Part shown: piece by piece, positions 19,200 to 29,215 of the stretch
Position numbering within the stretch: the stretch's first letter is position 1
Layout of the letters: the number at the start of each line of letters is the position of its first letter
Source of the DNA: Leguminivora glycinivorella
Taxonomy: Eukaryota > Arthropoda > Insecta > Lepidoptera > Tortricidae
Direction of reading: 5' to 3'
NCBI RefSeq assembly: GCF_023078275.1
Contig: NC_062979.1
Span: forward strand, 23,293,848-23,357,847
Length of the DNA stretch: 64,000 nt
The notes under the pieces: generated by a model
Told to the model about the DNA's origin: nothing
Database searches by the model: none
The model's input: the letters and a program-made list of their open reading frames with translations, nothing else
Program-made: the position numbers and the translations under genes

Positions 19200-19345
19200 C
19201 AGCCGGCGTATCATGCTGCCAATTTTATCACTTATCCACATGGATAAAGCATCCATCACGCTTTAGCAAGTATGTCAGTGTGAGAGTGACAGATGTCTTA
19301 TCCACGTCGATAAGTGATAAAATTGGCAGCATGATACGCCGGCTG
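19200..19345. mobile_element. Foldback MITE (TTTTATCACTTATC family), copy 3
   Basis: CAGCCGGCGTATCATGCTGC is answered by GCAGCATGATACGCCGGCTG, an essentially perfect terminal match, with the same inner structure as copy 2. It is the best preserved of the three copies. Confidence 0.9.
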
Positions 19346-19562
19346 GAGTAGGTAATGAAAATTTATATCGCTGGCGGTACCATTAAGTATATTTTATGTA
19401 AACTTATGCCGTTTACTGTATTATGCACCCCCTTGGTTTTCAATTTGGAAGGATTTGCTCTTTATTCTTACATGCCGTAGCGTAACTCTCATGTTTATTT
19501 ATTGCTGGTTAAAAGTTATTTCACAGTAAGGTAAAGTAATAGCGTAAAATGTGATTCATTTT

Positions 19563-20127
19563 TAGGGTTCCGTAGTCAACTAGGAACCCTTATAGTTTCG
19601 CCATGTCTGTCTGTCCGTCCGTCCGTCCGTCCGCGGATAATCTCAGTAACCAACCGTAAGCACTAGAAAGCTGAAATTTGGTACCAATATGTATATCAAT
19701 CACGCCAACAAAGTGCAAAAATAAAAAAATGGAAAAAATGTTTTATTAGGGTAGCCCCCACTTTACATGTAGGGGGGACATGTAAAGTGGGATCTGATAT
19801 TTTTTTTCATTCCAACCCCAACGTGTGACATATTGTTGGATAGGTATTTAAAAATGAATAAGAGTTTAGGTACTAAGATCATTTTTTGATAATATTAATA
19901 TTTTCGGAAATAATCACTCCTAAAGGAAAAAAAAGTGCGTCCCCCCCTCTAACTTTTGAACCATATGTTTAAAAAATATGAAAAAAATCACAAAAGTAGA
20001 ACTTTATAAAGACTTTCTAGGAAAATTGTTTTGAACTTGATAGAATCAGTAGTTTTTGAGAAAAATACGAAAAACTACGGAACCCTACACTGAGCGTGGC
20101 CCGACACGCTCTTGGCCGGTTTTTTTG
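19563..20127 (-). mobile_element. (GGAC)n-linked element, copy 2
   Basis: Reverse of the copy at 404. It starts TAGGGTTCCGTAGTCAACTA, has five GTCC units (about 19614-19633) and ends GAGCGTGGCCCGACACGCTC, then TTGGCCGGTTTT. Full length, no ORF. Confidence 0.85.
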
Positions 20128-20529
20128 TAGATAGGGACGTAATGCCATCGCGCTGTCCCTGTCACACAATGTTATCATTTACCTATAGCAGCCAATGTGG
20201 GAGCATCATTAGCTCATTAAGCATAAGGTACAGCGGCGCAAACTCGACTGGGGGGCAAATATAACTGGTCCATTTTTGCCATGTTTTACAATGTTTGCAT
20301 TATTAAATAGCTAGAGTGTCCACCGGTTTATATATGGTAGGCGTGTTCAGTGGATGTGCAAAACTAAACATAATAGTTTTCAGGAAATTGTAAAAAGGCA
20401 TGTTTTATTAATTTAGTACTTACCTATGTAATATTCAAATACAATTTATTATTTTTAACTTCTGATTAGCAGAAACGTCTGCAATCGATGCCACTAGGCT
20501 TAGAATAAATTTAAAAGTGGAAAATGTCT

Positions 20530-20601
20530 GCCTTGGGTGAGACTTGAACTCACGGCCTCTGGATCGATACTCCAGCGCTCTGCCAACTGAGCCACCAAGA
20601 C
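20530..20601 (-). tRNA. tRNA-like cloverleaf (72 nt, anticodon position reads ATC), probably repeat-borne
   Basis: Read on the minus strand: acceptor GTCTTGG pairs with CCAAGGC, D arm GCTC..GAGC, anticodon stem CTGGA/TCCAG around a 7-base loop GTATCGA, and T arm GTGAG/CTCAC around TTCAAGT. The fold and 72-base length are those of a tRNA, but the ATC anticodon is unexpected, the sequence does not resemble an insect tRNA-Asp that I know, and it sits in a dispersed palindromic repeat. A diverged copy is at 52023-52094. I regard it as a tRNA-derived repeat unit more than a working tRNA gene. Confidence 0.45.
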
Positions 20602-20737
20602 TTGAACCAAGCCAGCGAAATTTTTCCACTACTAAGGTCAATGGGACCCGTAGCGACATCTACCGTAAGAGTGTTAAACTTCTTAAACGGCAACCCATTG
20701 ACCTTAGTAGTGGAAAAATTTCGCTGGCTTGGTTGAA

Positions 20738-20800
20738 GTCTTGGTGGCAGAGCGCTGGAGTATCGATCCAGAGGCCGTGAGTTCAAGTCTCACCCAAGGC
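20738..20800 (+). pseudogene. tRNA-like copy with D-arm deletion
   Basis: Inverted partner of 20530-20601. It is identical over most of its length but has lost nine bases of the D arm, so the cloverleaf is broken. Confidence 0.65.
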
Positions 20801-20923
20801 AGACATTTTCCACTTTTAAATTTACAATTTATTATTGTTTATGAATAAATAAATTTGAAATGAATAATGGAAAAAATGGATAAGTTACAACCTGCACCTG
20901 TGTTACACCTGTGACTAACACTA

Positions 20924-21044
20924 AAGGTAGCATTCGGATCCCAGCAGTCGCGACCCGGCAGCCGCTGCCCAGCAGCCGCGACCGGGTCGCGCCGCACCGC
21001 TTTGTAGGGATTTATATCGACTGCTGGGATCCGAATGCTACCTT
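20924..21044. mobile_element. Short foldback element with perfect 27-bp ends and a nested GC hairpin
   Basis: AAGGTAGCATTCGGATCCCA... at 20924-20950 is exactly complementary to 21018-21044. Inside is a second inverted pair, CGCGACCCGG (20950 region) and CCGGGTCGCG (20978 region). No coding potential; a clear target duplication was not found. Confidence 0.85.
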
Positions 21045-21200
21045 AACAGTGGGTTACAGTGACATTGACACTGATAATAATTGTGTCTATTTCTGGGTTG
21101 CTGCCCGACAGTGCCACTTCGCCGTTCATTGCTTGTTCAACAAGGAAATATTGACGCTGAGTAACAACGTTACTTATAACAAAGACATATATAACTCCGT
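21045..21200. mobile_element. MITE B, uninterrupted partial copy
   Basis: CAGTGACATTGACACTGATA, CCCGACAGTGCCACTTCGCC, CAACAAGGAAATATTGACGC and GAGTAACAACGTTACTTAT are collinear with 55570-55620 plus 57174-57205. It therefore shows the empty target for MITE A. The right end is lost after 21190. A related inverted end is at 22930-22995. Confidence 0.75.
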
Positions 21201-21430
21201 ATAGACAGATAAAGTCTAAGAAAAAAACGTACCTCAGTATCATACAGAAAAAGGTACGGTGGCCTAGATGGCATTACACCTTTGGGGTACGCTCAGCTAG
21301 ATGGCGCTAATACTAATATTTGACATTTTAAGACATATCAAGCTAAGAATATGGGTCAAATTGTCAAAACTGAGGTTCAAAAGTTTTAAGCCTGTGTCAA
21401 GAGATGGCAGTCTATGCACTGTGATTACAC

Positions 21431-21697
21431 ATTTTTAACCCCCGACGCAAAAACGACGGGGTGTTATAAGTTTGACGTGTCTGTCTGTCTGTCTGTCTGT
21501 CTGTATGTCTGTTTGTCTGTCTGTCTGTGTGTATGTTTGTCTGTGGCATCGTAGCTCCCGAACGGATGAACCGATTTAGATTTAGTTTCTTTTGTGTGAA
21601 AGCTGAGTTAGTCGGGAGTGTTCTTAGCCATGTTTCATGAAAATTGGTCCACTATGTCACGGTCGGGGGTTTTTTAAAATTTTTTATTTTGTGGTTA
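21431..21697 (+). mobile_element. (GTCT)n-linked element, copy 6
   Basis: Full-length copy with a long mixed GTCT/GTTT/GTAT tract (about 21478-21543) and all consensus blocks. It ends TTTTATTTTGTGGTTAAG. Confidence 0.85.
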
Positions 21698-21914
21698 AGT
21701 GAGGATAGAGTGTGGCTAATGAAATATTGCCCCAACTTTTGGCGGGAAATTCAAAAAATCTAGGGCTGGTCACACTTGGTATAGTAGGAGATATAGTTTT
21801 GATACTAGAAAATATTTTTGATTTCTGTGCACACTTATATTGAAAATCAATAGAAATTGCTAATATATGTACAGAAATTTGACAAAATCTGTTAGCATTT
21901 GACGTATTAATGAT

Positions 21915-22330
21915 ATGATATTAGTGGATATGACGCCCGACTTTCAATCCGGAGGTCGCGGGTTCAAATCCTGGCTCGTACCAATGAGTTTTTCGGAACT
22001 TACGTACGAAATATCATTTAATATATACCACTAGCTTTACGGTGAAGGAAAACATCGTGAGGAAACCTGCATACATCAGCGAAGAAATTCAAAGATTTAT
22101 GTGAAGTCTCCAACCCGCATTGGGCTAGCAAAACAAAACAAACAAAACAAAACAAAACAAAATTGTTTATTTGGCAATATAAATTTAGTCAGTGGTACAT
22201 TATACTGACCTCCACACTAGGCGTAGCCTGTATGTAGGCTAGCGTGGAGACTATATAGCCCGAGCCCTCTCAGATATGAGAGGAGGCCTGTGCCCAGCAG
22301 TGGAACGTATATAGGCTAAATTATATTATT
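21915..22330 (+). mobile_element. tRNA-headed SINE with RTE-like tail
   Basis: The head GGATATGACGCCCGAC..GGTCGCGGGTTCAAATCC has A- and B-box features. It is followed by GTGAAGGAAAACATCGTGAG, GAAACCTGCATAC and AACCCGCATTGGGCTAGC, then (AAAAC)n at about 22129-22162, and the tail GAGAGGAGGCCTGTGCCCAG, CAGTGGAACGTATATAGGCT. The GTGAGGAAACCTGCA and CCTGTGCCCAGCAGTGG blocks are typical of lepidopteran SINEs that share 3' ends with RTE-type LINEs. A piece at about 22165-22250 may be a further insertion. Confidence 0.75.
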
Positions 22331-22362
22331 TATTTTATTTTTTATATTTTTATATCAAATTA

Positions 22363-22728
22363 CTACTGACCAGTCACTTCACTGATTTCTTCTAAATTTT
22401 GGTTTTTCGTAAGTAAGTCGTTACGTTCCAATATTTTTATTTTATTAATGCTTTCCAGAGCTTCGAGTTTCTCCTTGTCTTTACACTCTTTTCCTGTTTA
22501 TGAGATTTAAGTTTTATGATATTCACATACTTAATCAAAGTTATAGGCAAATGTTAGAACTAGTAATTAAAATATCAAAATATTAATAGAGCACCAACCT
22601 ACTATATTGTTTACGACATGTAAACATTGCAGTTTTTCATTAAATGCCGCTTCACGTCGACTTCGCTCTTGGTTGTAATTATTTATTAGCTTAAACAGCA
22701 AATTGCGGACCTCGCTTGGTATCGTCAT
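22363..22728 (-). CDS. Small two-exon coiled-coil protein, unknown function
   Basis: Exon 1 is 22728-22599: Met followed by TIPSEVRNLLFKLINNYNQE and then a charged stretch. Exon 2 is 22493-22363, ending in a TAG stop. They are joined across a 105-base intron that ends in CAG; joining at phase 1 gives 86 residues. Exon 2 is dense in K and E with leucine/isoleucine spacing (DKEKLEALESINKIKILERN), which suggests a continuous amphipathic helix. No signal peptide or membrane segment. AATAAA-like signals lie about 25-35 bases beyond the stop (22328-22340), before a SINE. The donor used here (AG|GTTGGT) is weak; a stronger GTAGGT lies four bases earlier but shifts the frame, so the exact junction is uncertain. 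I do not recognise the family. Confidence 0.5.
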
Positions 22729-23320
22729 TGTTATAATATTTAAGATTTACCCTTAATAACCCGCGAACAATTTGAATAAGTGACATAAATTGACAGCAGA
22801 CTTTTAGCCTTTTTTTTTAAACCATAGACAATTGGTGATACCACAAGGAAATATCTGTCAACAATATTTGGCTAGCCAGACTCTATATTTCGACAGTAAC
22901 TTTCTATAATACTCGATCCTCTTTGCTTATAATCAACCCAGTAATAGGCACACTGTTGTCAGTGTCAATGTCACTGTGGTGAAGTAGCCCACAGATTACT
23001 AATATGTATCTAGCTAAAGTAGCCCACTGAAGTAGCATGACCAACTCGAAAGTTCCCGAAAACGACAGAAAACCAACATCTGTAATTTGTATCGTAGCAC
23101 ACCGTACAGAAACAACCAAAGCACATTAGCTAACAGGCTTGACGTACAATTTGCTAGATCAAAGGGAGCCATGGTTTGGCTTGTTCCCAGGGGCTTGTTG
23201 CAGAAATACGGTTTCAAATCTGACAAAGTAAGTGTTTTCAGGAATTGAGGACTGAATTTGTATAAAGGATATTATAACGAGTTTTTCAATTATGCGAAAT
23301 GCTTGATTGTTAAAGGCAAT
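22729..23320. other. No gene recognised; MITE B end fragment
   Basis: 22930-22995 (AACCCAGTAATAGGCACAC, CAGTGTCAATGTCACTGTGG, AAGTAGCCCAC) is an inverted end of MITE B. The rest has no domain-bearing frame. Confidence 0.45.
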
Positions 23321-23533
23321 CCCACAAACCCAATCGACTCGACTCGGGGAAGTCGACTGTGGGATATGGGTTAAATTGTAGCCGAGACGCTGGCAACCTG
23401 TCACTGCAATGTCACAATTTCGTTGTCTTTCAACCCCTTTTTGCCAAGAGTGGCACTGAAACTTGAGTAGTTCATGTGCTCTGCCTGTGCCTACCCCTTT
23501 ATGGGATACAGGCGTGATTGTATGTATGTATGT
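23321..23533 (+). mobile_element. Retroposon-like repeat (family E), plus copy
   Basis: GACTGTGGGATATGGGTTAA, GCTGGCAACCTGTCACTGCA, TGCCAAGAGTGGCACTGAAA, CCCCTTTATGGGATACAGGC and GTGATTGTATGTATGTATG are collinear with the copy at 59069. The (TATG)n end looks like the tail. Confidence 0.8.
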
Positions 23534-24570
23534 TAAAGGCAATGATGGAAAAATTAAGGTATTTGTAAATGAACATTTGTTAATGTCTAAAGGATATGAA
23601 GTGCGTTAATTGTGTCAGGTATTATTCAGTTACAAACAACAAGAAATAAAGACTTAATAAATATGGACATTGGACAAAATTATTGAAAAAAGTTAGATAA
23701 TCAGATAAATTGTGTTGACTTTGATATATCCTAAATTTGTTTGCTTGATGACGATTTTATTGCCTAGTCAGTGGCCCAAAGCTATTTAGTCGGTGCGGAT
23801 ATTGCTCTAACGAACTATATTTATTCAAAAGACATCGGTACATTTAAAACTAACTTAAAAATACTGACAAAATGGATCTCGTATTGAACTAAATATCTGA
23901 CGGCTTTACTTACTTAGGTTTTATTTAAGGAATAAACCTTTAAATGATACAATCTTGTATATTTTTATTATATATTTTCAGGAATTTCGAAAAATCTGAT
24001 AACCATTTGGATGACATATGTTATGGGTAGTTTTCGGGGGCAATATTTTGGGCGACAGCTTACTATGAGTAGATCTTGTTCTCTAGCTATATCATAAAAC
24101 AGATTTTTATATTTCCGCAGCAGCAATGACATGCTATTCTAGACTGATTTGAAATTCCGCCATGACGATCGATGGACCATAAAGAATTACGAAGGATAGG
24201 CAGATCAAAAAGGCGTATCTACATTTAAATCTTATACCAACATACTGCTTTCTCGAATAGCTTACAAAATTGCATAAGGATGAACTGGATGAAGGGATAG
24301 TTCCGGTTTTTGAGGACGTTTGTCGGGACGGCACGATTCCAATCAGGGATCGGAATTAGCAAATTCAAAAGGGAACGTGTATGGTTTTCTAATTAGCAGG
24401 AAGGACCGGCTTTGTGAGGATCCTGGGTTTTTGGTTTTATTCTTTGACTAGCTTTTGCCCGCGACTTCTTGCGCGTTAAGAGGATACGATACCGAAGCAC
24501 GAATTCAAATTTGAGATTTTTAGGTCTTTATCGCCGTCGCGCTGACGGGGGCGGCACCCACAGAGAGGCC
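23534..24570. other. No gene recognised
   Basis: AT-rich to about 24420, then a short common lepidopteran block (ACTAGCTTTTGCCCGCGACT at about 24448) leading into a GC-rich patch. No supported exon. Confidence 0.4.
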
Positions 24571-24601
24571 CTGTGTGCGTGCGCGCGGCGCACGCACACA
24601 G
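24571..24601. repeat. Perfect GC-rich palindrome (14-bp arms)
   Basis: CTGTGTGCGTGCGC, spacer GCG, GCGCACGCACACAG: the arms are exactly complementary around three bases. It sits in a GC-rich island (24530-24640). Confidence 0.85.
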
Positions 24602-24723
24602 ACGCGTCCGCGCGGCGGCGCAAGTACCAACTCGCGCACCAGTGCTCTTTTATATTTCTCTAGTTTCGGAGTTCTGATGCGTATTGCTTTAGACTCCGGG
24701 AAGTATACTAACTTACTAAGTGT

Positions 24724-26333
24724 ACTGGGGCCATTTTTTTCAAAGTTGTCCACCCCGTTTTTGGCTTGTCCCATACTTTTGATATAATATTTAGCGTATT
24801 TAAAGAGTCTAAACTAATGAAGACTATTTTTTATTCGAACCCAAATTTAGTTGACAGTAATTTACAATATTCATTTAAATTTTTATTATAATTATGTATT
24901 TGTTAAAAATTATAATGTGATAAAAAATGGGCAATTTTTTGCTGTCCCACGTCAAATATCGATTTTGTTATGGATTTTATTCTATAACTAATTGTACTAA
25001 ATATTGATGACGGCATAATTTGAAAAGATTGAGTTATACGCTATTATGTTATAAAATATTTCATGTTAATAAATAAACGTACTATTTAAAATTAAGTATA
25101 ATTTGCCGAGACGGAATCTGGTAATTGTGGAATTTTCCATTCCGAAACCGCAGAATGACTGTTAAAATTAAAAGAAAGTTCCTAACATTTGGTAGCATTT
25201 TATTCAGCTTGGCAAAATTAATTTAAAACTACTCAATACCGCTATCTTGCATTTGCCAGTTGCCGCCAAACACGCATCAAAGTAGCTCGTACTCAGGGGT
25301 AACTTTTTCTCATTCCACCTTCCGAAACCAAATTTGCGGGTAAATACGTAATATGCAACCTTTTAACATCGATTCCTAAAACAAAGCACTAATACTGAAA
25401 CCAAATAAGCCAATTAAAAGCAAGATTTGTGATTATTTAATAAATAATTAAGTAAAATATCGCCGGAGGTAGCGTTCCGTTACTTCCGATCCGATACTAG
25501 ATCGTTGGTTTCGTATAGGCGGAAAGAAAAACGTATCGGAATGGAAGTATAAAGCGGTATTCATGTGGTTTTAATGTGATGTTTTAGTTTAATTTTATTG
25601 CGGGAAATAAAAGAAAAACGTATGGAATTAAAACTAATTCATCTAAAATATGGTAATCAATCACGGATTACACACTCCGGTTGTTTTAGTCATTATGCGC
25701 GATATGCTTTGGAGGTCTTAGGTACTCACGTTCAAGTGTAGACGAGACCTTAGCTTTCATCCGTTACCCATACAGTCAGATCCGTTACTGTCCCATGTTT
25801 CAAATAGTTTTATTTGCAAAAATTAAATACAATTTGTTATTAAACTACGTTTCCGTTATTTTATATTGAAATAGTAACGTTTAAACTATCGATTACAAGT
25901 GATGGCATCCTATAAACTTTTGAAACAGTATAGTAATCTTAAAAATTCTCCTCTACTTTGTACTGAAAGTAACGGAACGGATATATATATGGGTTTAAAA
26001 AAATAGTAGTCCGCATTTATGTGAAAATAAAAGTGTAATTTCTTCATTTGTTATTTTAGAATGAATAATAAACATATTGTAAAATTCCCAAACCTTTTAT
26101 ATTTACATTATCTGCGATTAAATTTGGTTGCGGAACGGAACACTCGCTTTTCCTCAACTCAACAAAAACATATTTTTTTTCATTAATTACTTAAAATTCA
26201 AGTGAACCTTCTATATTTTATATAAATTTATTTATTAAAGAATCTATAAAAATAGCTTTTAATAAATTTCTATCGGTTTCATTTTCATATCAACTTTTTT
26301 CGGGGTGGACAACTTTGAATAAAATGGCCCACT
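24724..26333. mobile_element. 1.6-kb element with inverted ends (GGGCCATTTT..GTTGTCCACCCCG)
   Basis: The left end GGGGCCATTTTTTTCAAAG, TTGTCCACCCCG is inverted at the right end (CGGGGTGGACAACTTTGAAT, AAAATGGCCCACTG). A short relative with the same ends is at 44417-44755, and both contain TTCCGTTAC motifs. The interior is very AT-rich and shows no intact transposase, so it is a non-autonomous or decayed copy. Confidence 0.75.
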
Positions 26334-26600
26334 GATTTGACAAAAATGCAAATTTGTAATGTTTTAAGTATTGTAAATACAATTCCTTATCTTATACATA
26401 ATGTCGTTAAGGTGTAGGTATTCGGGTAATGCCGTTAATCGGATAATTCCAAAATTCAAATGATAATCACCCGTGATTCCATAGTAATAAATTACGTTCA
26501 GAATTACCCGAGTACACCTTATCTTAAAAGAAATAAAGTTATTCGGTATGTAAAAAGCCACAACCTTTTCGATGTCAAAGAGATTTGGATTATGTACGTA

Positions 26601-26743
26601 CAATCAACCAATCTGAATCCTAGGTCCTAGGCCACTGTAGACCCCTTTCACAGTAAAAATAAACTGACTTTTATAGCAAATAAAGCACGGTGTCAATACG
26701 ACAGGGTTCTGAGTGGCCTAGGATTCTACATAATTGGTTGACA
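26601..26743. mobile_element. Foldback MITE (CAGTCAACCAAT family), copy 1, TA duplication
   Basis: The ends CAATCAACCAAT..TCCTAGG and CCTAGGATTCTA..ATTGGTTGACAG are inverted, with TA directly outside both. The centre has AGCAAATAAAGCACGGTGTC, which is shared with the copy at 63796-63926. Confidence 0.85.
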
Positions 26744-27049
26744 GTACCTACCAAAAGTTTATGTGAATCTTATTCATTATTTTTACCTATTTGGTATTTT
26801 GCAATTTGGTATCTATTATACTTTACCAGACACCAGACTATGTTCCAAGAGCGTAGGTAATTAGAACTTTTTAGCAGAATTCTAACAAAAAATCTGCCAA
26901 ACAAAATCTTATTGCATATGAATCATAAGGACCTTTTTCAGATGGAAAGCCTTTATACATATGCACTTATATTTCTAATTGTCTAGGGTTGTATGTATAC
27001 ATATTACCTATCTAGCAGTAGAAATACAAGGCTTAGCTCAGAACAAACC
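26744..27049. other. No gene recognised
   Basis: AT-rich spacer before the local duplication. Confidence 0.4.
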
Positions 27050-27905
27050 CAACCATAAAAATGCTTAACTAATTTGCCAGCTAAATTTAAACCTAGGTAT
27101 CGGTACTTAAACGTATAGATACTTTTGATATTTTTATTATTTAAAACTTATTTATACTTACATATCAGCATTTCTGTTACTATAGAATTAAAACGTATAT
27201 AACACTCATTTCATCTACCAACTAAGGGCATCTGTAATCTACATACAAATAAGGCCCGGTTAAGTCTCGAAATGTTATGTACATTTTATAATTAGATAAG
27301 TGTAAATGGGCCAAAAAATTGGGTCCATGTGCAATTGTGCATTAAGTAGGTGCACTTTTCCCAAATTGCTGCATGTATGAAATAAGGCCCATCAGTAACT
27401 TAACAAAAAATAAGGTATTTCTTACATACCGAATTAAGCGTAATTGTGTCGCTTAACTTCAAACCTGGATAAATCCATTCTGCTACAAGGTTAATATATA
27501 TTTTTTAAATATTCAATCTTAAAGCAGAATGGATTTAAGTACCCAGGTTTGAAACTAAGCGACACAATTGATAGTATGTATCTAGGAGATATTTTCTTTA
27601 CAAAATCGTATTATTCAAGAGCGCTATGATAAACGCACGTCGAAATAAAGTAAAATTGACAATATTTACCGATGAAATTGTGCTCTGTGTGTAATGGTAA
27701 ACATTAATAATATGAAAAGTAATTGTTTCAGTCATGAGCATCTTCACTCGTCAATTTCGTCTTACTCTTTAGTTGTGAAACATGGGTGACAAAGTACGGT
27801 CGCCGGAAGGAAAAGAATAAAAATATATGGATACTATATAGGTATTCTAATATTTATCCCGTAGGACAGCAGGTTACTTCAAAGTACTTTAATTAACTAC
27901 CTAAT
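27050..27905. repeat. Left copy of a diverged local duplication
   Basis: AACCATAAAAATGCTTAACT, TTGCCAGCTAAATTTAAACC, CGAAATGTTATGTACATTTT and the distal block CCGTAGGACAGCAGG..TACTTTAATTAA.TACCTAATTTT recur in the same order at 28588-29215. The spacing differs because of later insertions (the MITE at 27442 here; other sequence there). No exon is supported. Confidence 0.75.
27442..27569. mobile_element. Foldback MITE (AATTGTGTCGCTTA ends)
   Basis: AATTGTGTCGCTTAACTTCA..CCTGGATAAATCCATTCTGCT is inverted as AGCAGAATGGATTTAAGTAC..GTTTGAAACTAAGCGACACAATT. The corresponding place in the duplicate at 28.9 kb lacks it, so it inserted after the duplication or was lost there. Confidence 0.85.
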
Positions 27906-27939
27906 TTTAATGTTTTCTTCGGTTCCCGTCGTCGTTCGT

Positions 27940-28510
27940 CGTTTGTCGAATCCCGGTAAGGGTATTTATTTCTGTGATGAGCACAGATATTTGTTCCTGA
28001 GTCATGGATTTTTTCTATGTATATTTTCTTTCAACCCCTTATTTGCCAAGAGTGGCACTGAAGCTTTAGTAGTTTCATGTGTTCTGCCTACCCCTTTATG
28101 GGATACAGGCGTGATTGTATGTATGTATGTTATCTATTTAAGTATATATTATTTATTTATGTATTAGTAAAAACATGTTTACATGACATTACAGTGAAAC
28201 CAATGCGTCACGAAACTTAGATAACAAAAAAGAAAAAAAAAACAGTAAGAACATGAAAAAAAAAAAACAAACAATAAAGTTTAAAACTAAACAATTTATT
28301 TGGGCGATGACGTAACAGCGTGGCTCCGTTGCGTCGTTTGCCCCGGTGTAGGATTCGGCAAGTTGCCCCGGAATCGCCGAAAAACCACACCTTTCGGCTA
28401 GAAGTCTGCGCTCGCATTGGTGTCCTGCGCTATATCGTCGCCTAGCACCCATAGTACAAGCTTTGCTTAGTTTGGGGCTAAGTTGATCTGTGTAAGGTGT
28501 CCCCAATATT
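27940..28510 (+). mobile_element. SINE family S copy, interrupted twice
   Basis: B box and body at 27940-28025 (GTCGAATCCCGGTAAGGG, CTGAGTCATGGAT), then a partial family E repeat at 28026-28130 (CCAAGAGTGGCACTGAAGC to GATTGTATGTATGTATG), then AT-rich sequence. A GC-rich block of unknown origin follows at about 28290-28430, and last the S tail at 28432-28510 (CGTCGCCTAGCACCC, GTGTAAGGTGTCCCC). The 105-residue minus frame in the GC-rich block has no recognised domain. Confidence 0.6.
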
Positions 28511-28587
28511 TATTTAATTATTTAATTACTTACCATAATCATAATGTAATAAAATGTGCATCTTTTCGTGGTTACCAGCATGCATAC

Positions 28588-29215
28588 CAACCATAAAAAT
28601 GCTTAACTAATTTGCCAGCTAAATTTAAACCTAGGCTATTTAAACGTATAGATACTTTATATACTTTTATTATTTAGATCTTATTTATACTTTTCGGCAA
28701 AGCATTTTTGTTACCGCAGAATTAAAACGTTGGTAATACTCATTTCATCTACCTACTAAGGGCATATGTAATGTCAATGCAAACAAGGCCCGGCTATTAA
28801 GTTTCGAAATGTTATGTACATTTTATAACTTGATAAGTGTAAATGGTTCAAAAATTTCGTGCAGTAAGTAAAAAAGTAAGTGTTATTAAACAGAAAAACT
28901 ATGGGTCTTATTTGATGCAGGTATGAAATAAGGCCCATGCCACCCATGTATCCACATGTTCACAACCTTCGATACCCAAGAAGTAGCGCTGCGGAAATAG
29001 AGATGGATCGGATATAATCTTCAAAGATGAGCTATCAACAGCGCCACTATTTGAGTGGTGACCTCAGAGTGGAAGGCGACCCCGCAAAGCCTAGTACTGT
29101 ACTGTACTGTATTATGATACACAATACACATAAACAGAATACATTATAATATTTATTGCCCCGTAGGACAGCAGGCTACCCCACACTACTTTAATTAAGT
29201 ACCTAATTTTGTCCC
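28588..29215. repeat. Right copy of a diverged local duplication
   Basis: Partner of 27050-27905. It carries the motif AAATAAGGCCC (28788 in the variant AAACAAGGCCC, and 28917), as does its partner, and ends with the CCGTAGGACAGCAGG..TACCTAATTTT block at 29160-29210. Confidence 0.75.

Larger units (their letters stand above)
20507..20822. repeat. Large palindrome with tRNA-like arms
   Basis: Arms 20507-20645 and 20694-20822 are near-perfect inverted copies with a spacer of about 48 bases. Each arm holds a tRNA-like cloverleaf followed by CGAAATTTTTCCACTACTAA. The right arm lacks nine bases of the D arm. Confidence 0.9.
20222..20900. mobile_element. MITE (TACAGCGG family), interrupted by a tRNA-like palindrome
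   Basis: The left part (AAGGTACAGCGGCGCAAACT, TTTTACAATGTTTGCATTAT, TATGGTAGGCGTGTTCAGTG) matches 36030-36160. The right part (GAATAATGGAAAAAATGGAT, AAGTTACAACC, about 20862-20891) matches 36179-36210. The palindrome at 20507-20822 and some AT-rich sequence lie between. The boundaries are approximate. Confidence 0.6.

Noticed and set aside
20530..20601. A functional tRNA-Asp gene
   Set aside because: The cloverleaf is complete, but the ATC anticodon, the lack of similarity to known insect tRNA-Asp and the location in a dispersed palindrome argue for a tRNA-derived repeat.
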